From NCBI GenBank assembly GCA_964643295.1, contig CAZXSN010000003.1, positions 1 through 64,000 of the forward strand: a stretch of 64,000 nucleotides of DNA. The letters run 5' to 3'. The DNA is from Merdiplasma sp964643295 (GTDB taxonomy: Bacteria; Bacillota; Clostridia; Lachnospirales; Lachnospiraceae). Below are positions 16,689 through 26,362 of the stretch, piece by piece; position 1 is the first letter of the stretch, and the number at the start of each line of letters is the position of its first letter. The translations under genes and the position numbers were made by a program. The notes beneath the pieces are model-generated. The model did not search any database. It was not told the origin of the DNA and worked only from the letters and a program-made list of their open reading frames with translations.

Positions 16689-17711
16689 ATGACACTTAAG
16701 GATATCGCCAAAGAAGCAGGTGTTTCCGTCTCCACGGTCTCACGCGTCATCAACGATACGGATTCTAAGGCCGCTAGCCCCAGGGTGCGGGAAAAGATTT
16801 GGGAGATCGTGCGGCGCACCGGTTATACGCCGAATTATTCCGCGCGGAATTTAAAGCTTGGGAAAGGAAACACTGGTACCGCCAGTCATTCCCTCACCTG
16901 TCTGTTCGCCAGGACGCCAAGTGCTCCGCAGAATCCGTTTTTTTCCACAATCGCCAAAAGCGTGGAGATCGAGGCCTACAAGCAGAATTATTTTCTGAAA
17001 TCCTCCTTCAGCGTGTTTGACATCAACAACCCGGATACATATCACGAACTGCAGGACAACACAAACGGCGTGGTGATTCTGGGCCGCTGCGATAATGCGA
17101 CGCTCAAGTTTCTCAGGCAGTCCTGCCGGTATCTGGTCTACACCGGTCTCAATCCGTTAGAGATCAAATGTGACCAGGTGCTCTGCGACGGATATCAGGC
17201 GACCTATACGGCTATGCAGTACCTTTATGAGCTGGGACACCGGCGGATCGGATTCGTGGGAGAGACGGAGAATGAGAACCGCTTTATGGGATATCGCTCT
17301 TTTCAGAAAGACCATTATCTTCCTTATGATGAATCGTTTGTATCCTCCGTTCCGCTGACCTCTGCGGATGCTTACGAAGGAACGATAGAGCTTCTTAGAC
17401 GCCAGGATTCCCTCACCGCTGTCTTCTGCGGGGATGATATCGCGGCGATCGGAGTTCTCTCCGCTATCCGTGATTCCGGACTGAAAGTGCCTGAGCAGCT
17501 TTCTGTGATCAGCATCGATGATATAGAGACAGCACAGTTTCTATCTCCGATGCTGACCACGATCCACGTCCCGATGGAGGAAATGGGCAAGGTGGCGGCA
17601 AAGATTTTAATCGATCGAATCAATGGCGGACATACTCTTCCGCAGCAGGTGAAACTTCCGTTTTCTCTTTCTAAAAGGGAGAGCTGCGCGAAGCCGGGAA
17701 TCGGAAACTGA
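16689..17711 (+). CDS. LacI-family transcriptional regulator
   Basis: 340 residues; AAGGAG precedes the ATG. The N-terminal helix-turn-helix and hinge read TLKDIAKEAGVSVSTVSRVI, then VREKIWEIVRRTGYTPNYSA. The rest is a periplasmic-binding-like sensor domain (GHRRIGFVGE; AVFCGDDIAAIGVLSAI; LSVISIDDIETAQFLSPMLT; MGKVAAKILIDRI). It is transcribed away from the phosphodiesterase/ABC operon, with operator-like palindromes between, so it very probably controls that operon and itself in response to the imported compound or a metabolite. Confidence 0.92.
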   Translation: MTLKDIAKEAGVSVSTVSRVINDTDSKAASPRVREKIWEIVRRTGYTPNYSARNLKLGKGNTGTASHSLTCLFARTPSAPQNPFFSTIAKSVEIEAYKQNYFLKSSFSVFDINNPDTYHELQDNTNGVVILGRCDNATLKFLRQSCRYLVYTGLNPLEIKCDQVLCDGYQATYTAMQYLYELGHRRIGFVGETENENRFMGYRSFQKDHYLPYDESFVSSVPLTSADAYEGTIELLRRQDSLTAVFCGDDIAAIGVLSAIRDSGLKVPEQLSVISIDDIETAQFLSPMLTTIHVPMEEMGKVAAKILIDRINGGHTLPQQVKLPFSLSKRESCAKPGIGN

Positions 17712-17844
17712 AAGCGGGATGAGAAGGCTCGCTGTGGAACACAAGTTCGTATAAGTTTGCAGTTTTTGGTCTGACTTACTGTCAGAATCGGCATCGCTCA
17801 CGGGATGCAGACAGAACAAGGTTTTACAAAGGAGGGGAATGGAA

Positions 17845-19038
17845 ATGGAAGCCTTCGAACATCTGCGGGAATTTTACCGCATCAGCAGCCTGTCCATGCA
17901 CTGCGTCTGCGAAGACAGGGAGGAAAAAATCGGGGAATGGTTTTCTCTGCAGGATGTATTTCCTGACGTGGAAGGCGCCCTTCTTCATTCCGGCAGACCG
18001 GCGGTGTATACGGTCTCTCCCAATCACGCCGCGTTCGCGCTTATTCGTTTTCCTGACGGGCAGGGATATCTGTTTTTGGGACCGGCCGTCCCCTTCGATC
18101 CGATCGAGGAGGTTGTTGAGGAGATGATTCGCTACGCAGGAGGAGATCCGGCAAGGAAAGGGGAACTTTCCGGCTACCTGCATGAGATTCCCAAACAGGA
18201 TCTGCAGAGTCTGCTTGCCGTGGCCGGATACCTTTGCCGGACGGTCTTTGACTTTATCCCTCCGGAATGGAGTTACATGGATTACCCGCTTCCCGCGGCG
18301 GAAGGAGAAAGGTATCTTTCAGAAAGACCGACGATTGAGGTGGAAGTCGACGAGGAATCTTTTCCGGAACAGACGCTGAGATTTTCCCTGGAGCTCACAC
18401 GTGCGATCTCTCACGGTCAGGTGGACCGTGTCAAGACTCTGATGGGACAGATCTTTCAGATCTCTCCGCTCCATACGACGATTCAGATGCAGACGGTTCG
18501 GGACAGTTTTGTGCTCAGCCTGTCGATGGCCTCCATGGCCGCCATGCAGGGAGGTTTCAGCGCTACCGCCTGCACACTTTTGATGCAGGAATACATGCGG
18601 GAGCTTACGAAACCGAAGTCCCTTCGCCAGATCGTAAGTCTGTTAAAGACCATGATGACGGACTTCGCGATTCGTGTCCATCAAAGCCAGATCTTACAAC
18701 CTACCGATCCGGTCTCCCGGAAGATCTGCCGGGAAGTCGAGGAACATCTGTATGAGAAGGTGAATCCGACTATGATTGCGGGGAGATTGGGTTATTCGGT
18801 GCCTTACCTTTGCAGCCAGTTTAAGAGTGCGACGGGGCTTACCATCACCGACTACATCCACCAGAGAAAGACCGCGGAGGCGAAAACCCTTTTGGACCAG
18901 CCGGGGGCGAATGTGACAGATGTTGCCATGAGGCTTGGCTATTCCACCGCCAGCTACTTCTCCACGGTGTTTAAGAAGGAAGCGGGAATCACGCCGGTGG
19001 AGTATCTTCGCACACGGGAAGATTCCGGGCTCCTGTGA
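17845..19038 (+). CDS. AraC-family transcriptional regulator
   Basis: About 397 residues. AGGAGG fits best with the ATG at 17845 (nine bases); the ATG at 17839 is only three bases away. The first 290 residues form a sensor-like region without a clear family. The C-terminal ~100 residues are a double helix-turn-helix AraC/XylS domain (GRLGYSVPYLCSQFKSATG; VTDVAMRLGYSTASYFSTVF; GITPVEYLR). It follows the LacI gene on the same strand and is convergent with the rhamnosidase operon. Such regulators usually govern carbohydrate genes; the target here is not certain. Confidence 0.88.
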   Translation: MEAFEHLREFYRISSLSMHCVCEDREEKIGEWFSLQDVFPDVEGALLHSGRPAVYTVSPNHAAFALIRFPDGQGYLFLGPAVPFDPIEEVVEEMIRYAGGDPARKGELSGYLHEIPKQDLQSLLAVAGYLCRTVFDFIPPEWSYMDYPLPAAEGERYLSERPTIEVEVDEESFPEQTLRFSLELTRAISHGQVDRVKTLMGQIFQISPLHTTIQMQTVRDSFVLSLSMASMAAMQGGFSATACTLLMQEYMRELTKPKSLRQIVSLLKTMMTDFAIRVHQSQILQPTDPVSRKICREVEEHLYEKVNPTMIAGRLGYSVPYLCSQFKSATGLTITDYIHQRKTAEAKTLLDQPGANVTDVAMRLGYSTASYFSTVFKKEAGITPVEYLRTREDSGLL

Positions 19039-19110
19039 TTCATCTGCGTGACGGTTGTTGGCAGTACCCCAAAGGAATGAACTTCAGGTTCCTTTCTTGA
19101 CGGAAAGAGC

Positions 19111-19135
19111 AAAAACGCCGCCCGTTCGGGCGGCG
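19111..19135 (-). terminator. terminator of the rhamnosidase operon
   Basis: CGCCGCCC-GAAC-GGGCGGCG followed by TTTTT on the minus strand, about 55 bases past the rhamnosidase stop. On the plus strand it may also reduce read-through from the AraC gene, but no T-run follows there. Confidence 0.85.
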
Positions 19136-19188
19136 CATGTAAAGAAGACCTGGGGCCTGTTCACAAAGAGGAAGGTGAAAGATCTCTG

Positions 19189-21738
19189 TCAGCCCTCTGT
19201 AATCTCATAGCGGTGAAGGCCTGCTCCTACCCTCTCTTTTCGTCCATCGGGCAGAAGGATCATGGCCTCGCAGTTGGCGGGTATCGAAAACAGGAACAGC
19301 AGCTTTTTCCCCTCGTAATGCCAGGAGCTGTGGATCTCTCCCCATTCGGAGTGATAGTCCGCCTCCGCGAACTTTAACAGACGGTTCGGGAAAGGCCGCA
19401 GGACGATTTTTCCGTCTGCGCGAACGTGTATTCCGGCGACTCCGGAAAACAGCCAGCCGGTGACAGCTCCATAGGAGTAATGATTCAGTGAATCTCTGGG
19501 TTTTCCTTCTTCGCTGATGCCGTCCCAGCGCTCCCAGATCGTGGTAGCCCCTTTGCTTACCTCATAGAGCCAGGAAGGGTAGGTATCCTGCAATAGCAGG
19601 CGGTAGGCGGTATCAACATGACCGTACTTTGAAAGCGCCGGGCAGAGGTTGGGGGTGGAAAGAAAGCCGGTATTTAAGTGATCCCCGTTTTCCCTTACCA
19701 GCAAATCGAGGGAATCGGCGGCTGTCTGCCTTTCTTCCTCATTTAACAGATGAAAGGCGATCGCGCGGACGTAATCGGCCTGCCGTTTCGAATCGATGAC
19801 ACCGTCTTTTGTCGCCGCAAACCGCCAGGCTTTCCTGGCAAGATTTGCTGTCTTTTTATACTTTTCGGCATCCTCTTTTCTCCCCAGGCATTCGGCGATC
19901 TTCGCCAGCAGATGTCCGCTGTAGGCAAAGTAGGCGGTGGCGACACCGGTCTGAGGTTTGCCCATGACCGATACATTCTCCTGATCCGGTTCACACCACT
20001 CTCCATAGTCGATGCCGGTTTCGATCGTATAGTCCCGGTAAGGGTTGGGTTTTAGCAGTTTCACTGGATTTTTGGGGATCTCTCGGGCACGGCTTTCCAG
20101 GTAGGCGTACCAGCGCGTCATCATCTCATAGTTTTCCTCCAGGATCTTTTTATCGCCCGTCGCCTGATACAAAGCCCAGGGCACCAGAATGCAGGCATCT
20201 CCCCAGCCTACTGAACCGGCCAGCAGCCCGGAAAAGAAGCTCGGCTCATTGTTGCGGGGAGCGATGTTGGCGATCTTTCCGTCCTTGTGCTGGGCATACC
20301 GGCAGTCTTTGAGCCACTTGCGGATTACAGGCACACAGTCCATTAAAAATGTTCCGGTTGGGGCAAACACCCCCATATCTCCGCTCCAGGCGGCCCGCTC
20401 TCTGGTCGGGCAGTCGGTGGGCACGTCGCAGAAGTTTGATTTCATGCTCCAGAGGCTGTTTTGCACGAGCTGGTTTACTCTCTCATCCGAGCAGGTGAAG
20501 TGCCCCAGCTGTTTCATATCCGAGTAGACGGCGATGGCGGTAAAGACCGCTCCGGTAAGGTCGATGTCGGTCTCCACCTTCGCGTAGCGAAAACCCCAGA
20601 TGGAAAATTTCGTCTTGTAGTGATTTTGTCCTTCCCGGCAGATAAATTTGACTTCCTGGCGGATGCCGCCCTCTTTGTGGCGCTTGCGGTCCTGAAAATT
20701 CTCATTGGTGAAGTTTCCGTTTCCATCGAGGGTTTCCCCGTGTGTGAAGGTGATGGTCTGTCCCTCATGGGCGGAAACGGTAAACTCCACATATCCGGCC
20801 AGGTTCTGCCCGTAATCGATCACGGTCTCGCCGTTCGGAGTCCTGAAAAGATGACCGGAAAAACGTTCGTGCTCCCTGATGGGCACACAGTCTGAGGCAG
20901 CGAACTTTTCGGTTCCAAGGTCCAGGGGACGTACTTTATGCCAGCCGGTCAGTTTTGTTATCCGGTTATCGACCGTCTCCCCCTGCTGCAGATCATTCAT
21001 CCGCAGAGGGCCTTCCTGCGTCGCTTCCCAGGTTTCATCGCTTACAAGTACAATGTTCCCGTTTTGCTCCAGCTGCAGCCAGAGCGCCAGATCTTCGCCA
21101 AAAAGGCAGCGGTTGCCGTCCACGCCTGAGCAGCTTCTGTACCACCCGTCGCCCAGGATCACCTCGCAGACGTTCTCTCCCGGCCGCAGCAGATCTGTCA
21201 CGTCATAGGTCTGCATACAGATCCATTTCTCATAGTCGCATGTCCCGGGCGCCAGTACAAACTCACCGACACGCGCTCCATTCAGCCATACCTCATAGAC
21301 ACCGTGAGCGGTTACGTAAAGTCTGGAGTTTTTGGTTTCCCGCACAGAAAACGTGCGGCGAAGGTAACTGGCGGGTTTGTGCTCCTTTGAATCGGCCGGC
21401 TCTTCAGGATTGATCCATTTCGCCTTCCGGTCTTCAGGATTTAAAAGTCCCATCTCAAAGGTTGCTTCGCTCCACTCTCCGATTTGTCCTTCCTCGTCAC
21501 GAAGGCGCACACGCCAGGTGATCTGATCGCGGCTTTTTAGCGGAATAGGAAGCACAGCCGCCATCGCACAGCTTTTTACGATACCGCTTTGGAAGACTTC
21601 TTTGCCCTCCCGCAGCGCCGTAAGTTCATAGGCGCTTTGTGTAAGGCCGCCCTCACAGTGCCAGCTTACGCGGGGGTTACCCGCATCGATCCCTAAGGGA
21701 TTGCGCAGATGTTCGGTTTTTAAATCTACCGCTCTCAT
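19189..21738 (-). CDS. alpha-L-rhamnosidase (GH78-like)
   Basis: About 849 residues. ATG 21736-21738 overlaps the upstream TGA (ATGA) and has GGAG seven bases upstream. Domains in order: an N-terminal beta-sandwich (SWHCEGGLTQSAYELTALRE), a lectin-like Bac_rhamnosid_N region (SRLYVTAHGVYEVWLNGARV), and an (alpha/alpha)6 catalytic barrel. The barrel carries the acidic motif DCPTRERAAWSGDMGVF and later ATTIWERWDG and NHYSYGAV. A C-terminal beta domain closes it. No signal peptide, so it acts on imported rhamnosides in the cytoplasm. It is cotranscribed with a sugar isomerase/epimerase-like gene. Confidence 0.9.
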   Translation of the reverse strand: MRAVDLKTEHLRNPLGIDAGNPRVSWHCEGGLTQSAYELTALREGKEVFQSGIVKSCAMAAVLPIPLKSRDQITWRVRLRDEEGQIGEWSEATFEMGLLNPEDRKAKWINPEEPADSKEHKPASYLRRTFSVRETKNSRLYVTAHGVYEVWLNGARVGEFVLAPGTCDYEKWICMQTYDVTDLLRPGENVCEVILGDGWYRSCSGVDGNRCLFGEDLALWLQLEQNGNIVLVSDETWEATQEGPLRMNDLQQGETVDNRITKLTGWHKVRPLDLGTEKFAASDCVPIREHERFSGHLFRTPNGETVIDYGQNLAGYVEFTVSAHEGQTITFTHGETLDGNGNFTNENFQDRKRHKEGGIRQEVKFICREGQNHYKTKFSIWGFRYAKVETDIDLTGAVFTAIAVYSDMKQLGHFTCSDERVNQLVQNSLWSMKSNFCDVPTDCPTRERAAWSGDMGVFAPTGTFLMDCVPVIRKWLKDCRYAQHKDGKIANIAPRNNEPSFFSGLLAGSVGWGDACILVPWALYQATGDKKILEENYEMMTRWYAYLESRAREIPKNPVKLLKPNPYRDYTIETGIDYGEWCEPDQENVSVMGKPQTGVATAYFAYSGHLLAKIAECLGRKEDAEKYKKTANLARKAWRFAATKDGVIDSKRQADYVRAIAFHLLNEEERQTAADSLDLLVRENGDHLNTGFLSTPNLCPALSKYGHVDTAYRLLLQDTYPSWLYEVSKGATTIWERWDGISEEGKPRDSLNHYSYGAVTGWLFSGVAGIHVRADGKIVLRPFPNRLLKFAEADYHSEWGEIHSSWHYEGKKLLFLFSIPANCEAMILLPDGRKERVGAGLHRYEITEG

Positions 21739-22583
21739 GAAATGTTCTCCTTCAGCCACCTGGCGCTTACTTCCATGCTCTTTAAGGGATCCTTCTCAAT
21801 CCAGTTTTTGTGACTCTCCAGGATCACGGCCTCGGCGTTTGCTTTCTCCGCCAGGGTCTTCATTCCGGCAAGATCCATGTTTCCGCTGCCCAGTTCCACG
21901 CAGTCCGTATTCAGGATCGGCGTCAGTGCGGGGCCTTCCTGGCGGCTGCCCCGGTCGGTGATGTGCCAGAGCTTCATGCGGCTGCCAAGCCGCTGCATCC
22001 ACTGCTTCGCGTCAGCGCCAGCTTCGGTGAACCAGTAGCTGTCAAACTCAAAGTTGACATACTCCTCATCGGTTTCATCGATGAGAACGTCATAGGCACG
22101 TTCGTCTTTATCGACCGGGAGAAGTTCCACGTTGTGGTTATGATAAAAGAGACGAAGGCCTTCCTTTTTCAGCGCCTTGCCTGCGATGGTAAGGCGTTTT
22201 GCCAGCGCTTTGACGCTCGCTTTCTGGGTGTAATCATAGCGGTACATCCCTGTGATGACCACCCGGTCAGTGCCGAAGCTTTTTGCCTCCCCGACAATAA
22301 CTTCCGGTTCGCTTTCCAGGGTTCCCAGATCCGTATGAAGGCTTAAAACAGAAAGACCGCTGCCTAAGATCAGCGAATGCCAGTCAAGTTTTCCTCCGTT
22401 GCCGGTGGGCATTCCCGCCGCCTGCGTCATCATGCGCACCATCATTCCGCTCGGGTGAATCATAAAGCGGTTCAGTTCCAGTCCGTCATACCCGGACAGT
22501 AGAATACGCTGCAGCGTCTTACGGGCTTCTTCTTCCGTATTCGTTACAGTGCCCAGCATCATCTGCTGAATTCCTTTTTCCAT
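21735..22583 (-). CDS. sugar phosphate isomerase/epimerase-like TIM barrel
   Basis: 282 residues with the xylose-isomerase-like (AP_endonuc_2) fold: MMLGTVTNTEEEARKTLQRI and LSGYDGLELNRF at the start, GLRLFYHNHNVE in the middle, VNFEFDSYWFTEAGAD, and ELGSGNMDLAG near the end. His and Glu/Asp metal ligands are visible in the HNHN and EFD motifs. It is translationally coupled to the rhamnosidase. Exact substrate unknown; a ketose or inositol-type sugar is likely for the family. Confidence 0.85.
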   Translation of the reverse strand: MEKGIQQMMLGTVTNTEEEARKTLQRILLSGYDGLELNRFMIHPSGMMVRMMTQAAGMPTGNGGKLDWHSLILGSGLSVLSLHTDLGTLESEPEVIVGEAKSFGTDRVVITGMYRYDYTQKASVKALAKRLTIAGKALKKEGLRLFYHNHNVELLPVDKDERAYDVLIDETDEEYVNFEFDSYWFTEAGADAKQWMQRLGSRMKLWHITDRGSRQEGPALTPILNTDCVELGSGNMDLAGMKTLAEKANAEAVILESHKNWIEKDPLKSMEVSARWLKENIS

Positions 22584-23227
22584 TTCCTTATCCTCTGCAA
22601 AACAGTTTCCTTAAAGTTGGACAGATGCCGGTTTTTTTAAGGAATCATCCGCGCCATCCCCTCAGAAACCAAAACCAGAAACATCGTTAAACCCGGATCC
22701 GGCTTAATTTAAGGGGTTGCTCCCCCAAATGTTCCTTTCCGGGCAGCTCCTCCATATATGGTACCACCCTCATCCTTAAAACACAAGATCCTGTTGTGCG
22801 AAAATCTGCCCGGAATGCGCAAGGCAAACGCTGGAAGCCTGGGAAGCCCAACAAGACACCCCAAACCACCAGATCTGGGTGAAAGACTCCCCTTTCCCTA
22901 CAATATCTGGGGATTCTATGGACAGGCAAAAATACCGATCAGGCGGGCCTGTATCCCGCCTGAAAAAACCTCTTTGTCAATCCGCTTAGGATATTCCCCC
23001 GGGACTTAAAAAATCTTTTCATTATCCGCGAAAAAGCAGGAAACACCACGGCTGCCGCAAAAAGGCCATCCGTCATTTTCCTTCCTTTTCACTGTTCTCC
23101 CACTTTCTCTGGGTTTTAAGAGATTCCCTGAAGACTTGGTTGCGCAAGTCCTTTCATTTCTTTACCAGCCGCGGGGCATTAAATTCCTTCGGCTTCCTGT
23201 TTGTGTTAAAATCAGCAAAAGGGATCC
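22584..23227. other. 644-bp intergenic region without a recognised gene
   Basis: It holds the upstream region of the isomerase gene and an inverted repeat TCAGGCGGG…CCCGCCTGA near 22938-22962, which has no T-run on the correct side on either strand. No supported coding sequence. Confidence 0.5.
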
Positions 23228-24772
23228 TTACAGGAGATCCTCAATCCGGATTGTCTCCTCATCATAGCGGACAAACCCGCAGCTGTCCTTATCCAGGAAC
23301 GTATGCCACGACGCATCCGTGGTATAGACCACGTGGCAGTCCATCTCCCCGGTGTGTTCCCCGGTAAGCGTAAGTTTCGCGTCATAGGAGGTGCTCCCGG
23401 GGTTCATGATCCCGAAAGGCGAGGGGATAGAGGCTTCCCATCCGTTCAGGAAACTCCTGCCGTCATCGCTGAAGTTCTCATAAACGGTTTTTATGCGCCT
23501 CTGCGGTTTAGTTTCTACCGTGGTTGCGGCCGTGCCGCTAAAGTGCCCCGCTATCTTTGTTCCGGATTCGCTTCCCATCATGCTGCCCGCTTTGGCGATT
23601 CCGGGCAGCGCGTAGGGAATCTCCGGGAACGGATAGGCCGGGATGGGTTTGGAGGGTTTCCAGTCAAGAAGCTCCGCCATCATCACTCTTCTCTTACTGC
23701 CGATTGTTTTCTTCTGCCCCTCGTTCCACAGGGCCTTTTTGCCTGTCGGATCCCAGCTCATCGGCGAATAGTACGCCCATTCCCCGGCGGGATCGGAAAG
23801 ATCTGTGCCCAGATAGCCGGGGTCGTGCATACTCTTTTCAATGTCGATCAGCGCCGGGCCGATATTTCCTTCTCTCCCGTTTCGCACCTCGGCAACGCCG
23901 TACTGATAGATCTGCGCGGTCAGCGCGGATTTGGTCTGCATGTTTCCCCGGCGGGGGATCAGTCCGATAAAGGCCGCGCTTGTTTTTGGTGAGAAGCGGG
24001 TGCTCATGGTCAGACCGAGACGGTTGTCCGGAGAGAAGATCGTGGTTTCATCGTACCCTGGCGTCTTCGTGATCTCATAGAAGTTTTCGCTGTCTAAGGC
24101 CTGTACGACGCTGTCACCGGCCCCCTGCCCCGCTCCTACTAAGGAAACGGCTCTGCCGCCGTTGAGGAAGGCCTTGATTTCGCCTCCGCGCATGGGTCCG
24201 GGAAGGATGCAGCCATCATGATCGGGATCCGGCTTCGATTCCGAGACACTGATCGTCTGCACGTCGTCCAGCACGTATTCTTCTTCGGTACGGCGCAGTT
24301 TTCCGACATAGACTCCAACCCCGTTTCCCAGGCCGTTAAAGCCCATGTGCTCGTTGTCCGGATGGATGATGATCTCCGACCAGGCCTTCCAAAGCCCGGG
24401 AAGGGCGAGCAGCTCATCGGGATAATGAATCGGCACCATGCGGGAAGTGGAAGGATTTGCGTGATCAAGATCGGGTTCGCATTCCAGCACGTAATCGCCG
24501 ATCAGGGCTTTCTGGTTGTTCTGGAAGGGCATGATGCGAAAGCCGTTGCCTGTCTGCTTCAAAGGAACGATCCCGTCGAAGATTTCCTGAAAGCCGCTGC
24601 CGTCATCCGCCAGGGAGGCAATGTGCACCCGGTCTTTCTCCTCTCCGGGTACAAAGTAATTCAAAACGATTCTGCCCGAGGGCAGATAGATCGCGTTCTC
24701 CACAGAAATCCCTTCCGGAAGCGGGACTTCGCGGACCGCGATGGAACCAATTTCTGAATGGATGGTGCGCAT
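23228..24772 (-). CDS. uncharacterised beta-propeller-like protein of the glycoside locus
   Basis: About 514 residues from ATG 24770-24772 (AAAGGAG upstream). There is no signal peptide or membrane segment. The sequence is rich in short beta-strand-like units with turns such as GYDETTIFSPDNRLGLTMS, YYSPMSWDPTGKKALWNEG and IHPDNEHMGFNG, reminiscent of TolB-like or WD-type propellers. The last ~100 residues differ and read like a separate beta domain (STSYDAKLTLTGEHTGEMD). It lies directly downstream of a GPH sugar transporter and near the rhamnosidase, so a cytoplasmic glycan-modifying or lyase role is plausible, but I recognise no family or catalytic motif. Confidence 0.75.
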   Translation of the reverse strand: MRTIHSEIGSIAVREVPLPEGISVENAIYLPSGRIVLNYFVPGEEKDRVHIASLADDGSGFQEIFDGIVPLKQTGNGFRIMPFQNNQKALIGDYVLECEPDLDHANPSTSRMVPIHYPDELLALPGLWKAWSEIIIHPDNEHMGFNGLGNGVGVYVGKLRRTEEEYVLDDVQTISVSESKPDPDHDGCILPGPMRGGEIKAFLNGGRAVSLVGAGQGAGDSVVQALDSENFYEITKTPGYDETTIFSPDNRLGLTMSTRFSPKTSAAFIGLIPRRGNMQTKSALTAQIYQYGVAEVRNGREGNIGPALIDIEKSMHDPGYLGTDLSDPAGEWAYYSPMSWDPTGKKALWNEGQKKTIGSKRRVMMAELLDWKPSKPIPAYPFPEIPYALPGIAKAGSMMGSESGTKIAGHFSGTAATTVETKPQRRIKTVYENFSDDGRSFLNGWEASIPSPFGIMNPGSTSYDAKLTLTGEHTGEMDCHVVYTTDASWHTFLDKDSCGFVRYDEETIRIEDLL

Positions 24773-24892
24773 AGGTGATTCTCCTTTCTCGTAGCTTTTC
24801 TCTTCTTTGTATATCTCGTAAGAAATTTCGTAAGATGTCCAGGTCGGCAAAAAGGAGGACACTTTTTTTCGCGGGCCTCCTTTGCGGGAAGT

Positions 24893-26362
24893 TTATGCGT
24901 TTGCCTGGGCCTGTTCTTTCTTGGCGGCAATGCGCTTTTGTACCTGTACCATCTCTTCTTTGTCCAGCTTGCAGGGCTTCATGGCGATGAGGGTAATCAC
25001 CCAGCCGATAATCGGCAGGACGTACATCAAAACCAAAGTCATCCAGAAAACACCGGGAGTCAGCTCATCAGTCGGCTGCGGAACCGAATTGGTGTAGCCG
25101 ATGAGGGCGATCGCTCCCGTGGCCATGACAGTGCCAAAGGAGGAGATGATCTTATCCAGCAGGCTGTAAGCGCCGGATACCACGGCGGGGATAAATCTGC
25201 CGCTGCGGTCCATCTCATAGTCAATCACATCCGCCATGAAACCGGAGGCGGAGGTGGTGACCGCCATCTTGGCTCCGTTGGAAAGGAAGATCAGGATGAC
25301 GTACAGGATCATGGAGATGCTGCCCATCTGGGCGATCGAGTGCGTGTTGTCCCGAAGCACCACAAAGAAGAGAATGGTGGCGGCGGTCACACCGATGCAG
25401 ATCGTGGTCCAGGTGACGATGCCCTTCTTGTTTCCATGCTTCCCGGCGTAGCGGGCTCCGATGATCGCGAAGATGATGGAGGGGAACATGCCCACAGCGG
25501 AGATGATGGAACCTAAGCCCATGTTTCCGATGATGATGCCGTACAGCATGGTGGTGATGATCGCCTGGCTGGAAACCACCTGGGCGATCTTGTCGCTTGC
25601 CTGCGCCGCGATGTAGCTTTGCAGCGGTTTGTTGTGTGCCAGCACATCCACGATGTCCCTGATCTTGAGTTTTTCGTGTTTGCCAATGTTGGAGAAGTAT
25701 TCCGGTTTGTCGACGGAGCTGATGCCGATGCAGGCAAGCAGCACACCCACAAAGGAAAGTCCGACGACCAGCCAGGAGGCGGTGGTTAAATAGGTCTGGT
25801 TATACTCTCCGCCTGCCTTTGGCAGAACCACGGCTGCCAGAACGATGCTCATCACCATGGGTACGATGTAGTTGAAAGCGGTATTCCAGACGCTCAAAGT
25901 CGGCCGCTGTTTGGGGTCGTTGGTGAGCAGAACGCCGAAGGTCTGCGCCGTCATGTTGACGATCGTGTAGCCGATCACGTAGACTACATAGAGCAGGACG
26001 AAGGTGATGACACCAAAGCCCTTGCTGGAAAAGAAATGGAACATGCCCAGGATGCCAATGGACTGGATCAGCCAGCCCAACAGAAGCAGCGGGCGGATTT
26101 TGCCCCAGGGGGTGTTAAACCGGTCATACAGAAACGCCAGCATCGGATCGGTCACTGCGTCCAGGATCCTGGTACCCATCAGGATGACACCGATGATAGT
26201 TGTCGTGATGCCAAAGCCGACGGACGCGGCGTAGCTGGCCTGGTTCATGAGCATGTAGACGCCCATGCCGTTGAACGCGTTGCAGGATACTAAAATGATC
26301 TGCCACAGTTTTGCCCGACGGTAATTTACCCCGTCAATTTCGCTTTGAGATACCTTTGCCAT
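24893..26362 (-). CDS. GPH/MFS-type sugar transporter
   Basis: About 489 residues from ATG 26360-26362, preceded by GGAGAAAAG. It has about 12 transmembrane segments. The first loop reads MGTRILDAVTDPMLAFLYDR, and RFNTPWGKIRPLLLLG is the conserved cytoplasmic motif of glycoside-pentoside-hexuronide:cation symporters; VIDYEMDRSGRFIPAVVSG is another hallmark. The Lys/Arg-rich upstream extension in the same frame is not counted because it lacks a start site. It probably imports a rhamnose-containing or other glycoside for the downstream enzymes. Confidence 0.9.
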   Translation of the reverse strand: MAKVSQSEIDGVNYRRAKLWQIILVSCNAFNGMGVYMLMNQASYAASVGFGITTTIIGVILMGTRILDAVTDPMLAFLYDRFNTPWGKIRPLLLLGWLIQSIGILGMFHFFSSKGFGVITFVLLYVVYVIGYTIVNMTAQTFGVLLTNDPKQRPTLSVWNTAFNYIVPMVMSIVLAAVVLPKAGGEYNQTYLTTASWLVVGLSFVGVLLACIGISSVDKPEYFSNIGKHEKLKIRDIVDVLAHNKPLQSYIAAQASDKIAQVVSSQAIITTMLYGIIIGNMGLGSIISAVGMFPSIIFAIIGARYAGKHGNKKGIVTWTTICIGVTAATILFFVVLRDNTHSIAQMGSISMILYVILIFLSNGAKMAVTTSASGFMADVIDYEMDRSGRFIPAVVSGAYSLLDKIISSFGTVMATGAIALIGYTNSVPQPTDELTPGVFWMTLVLMYVLPIIGWVITLIAMKPCKLDKEEMVQVQKRIAAKKEQAQANA

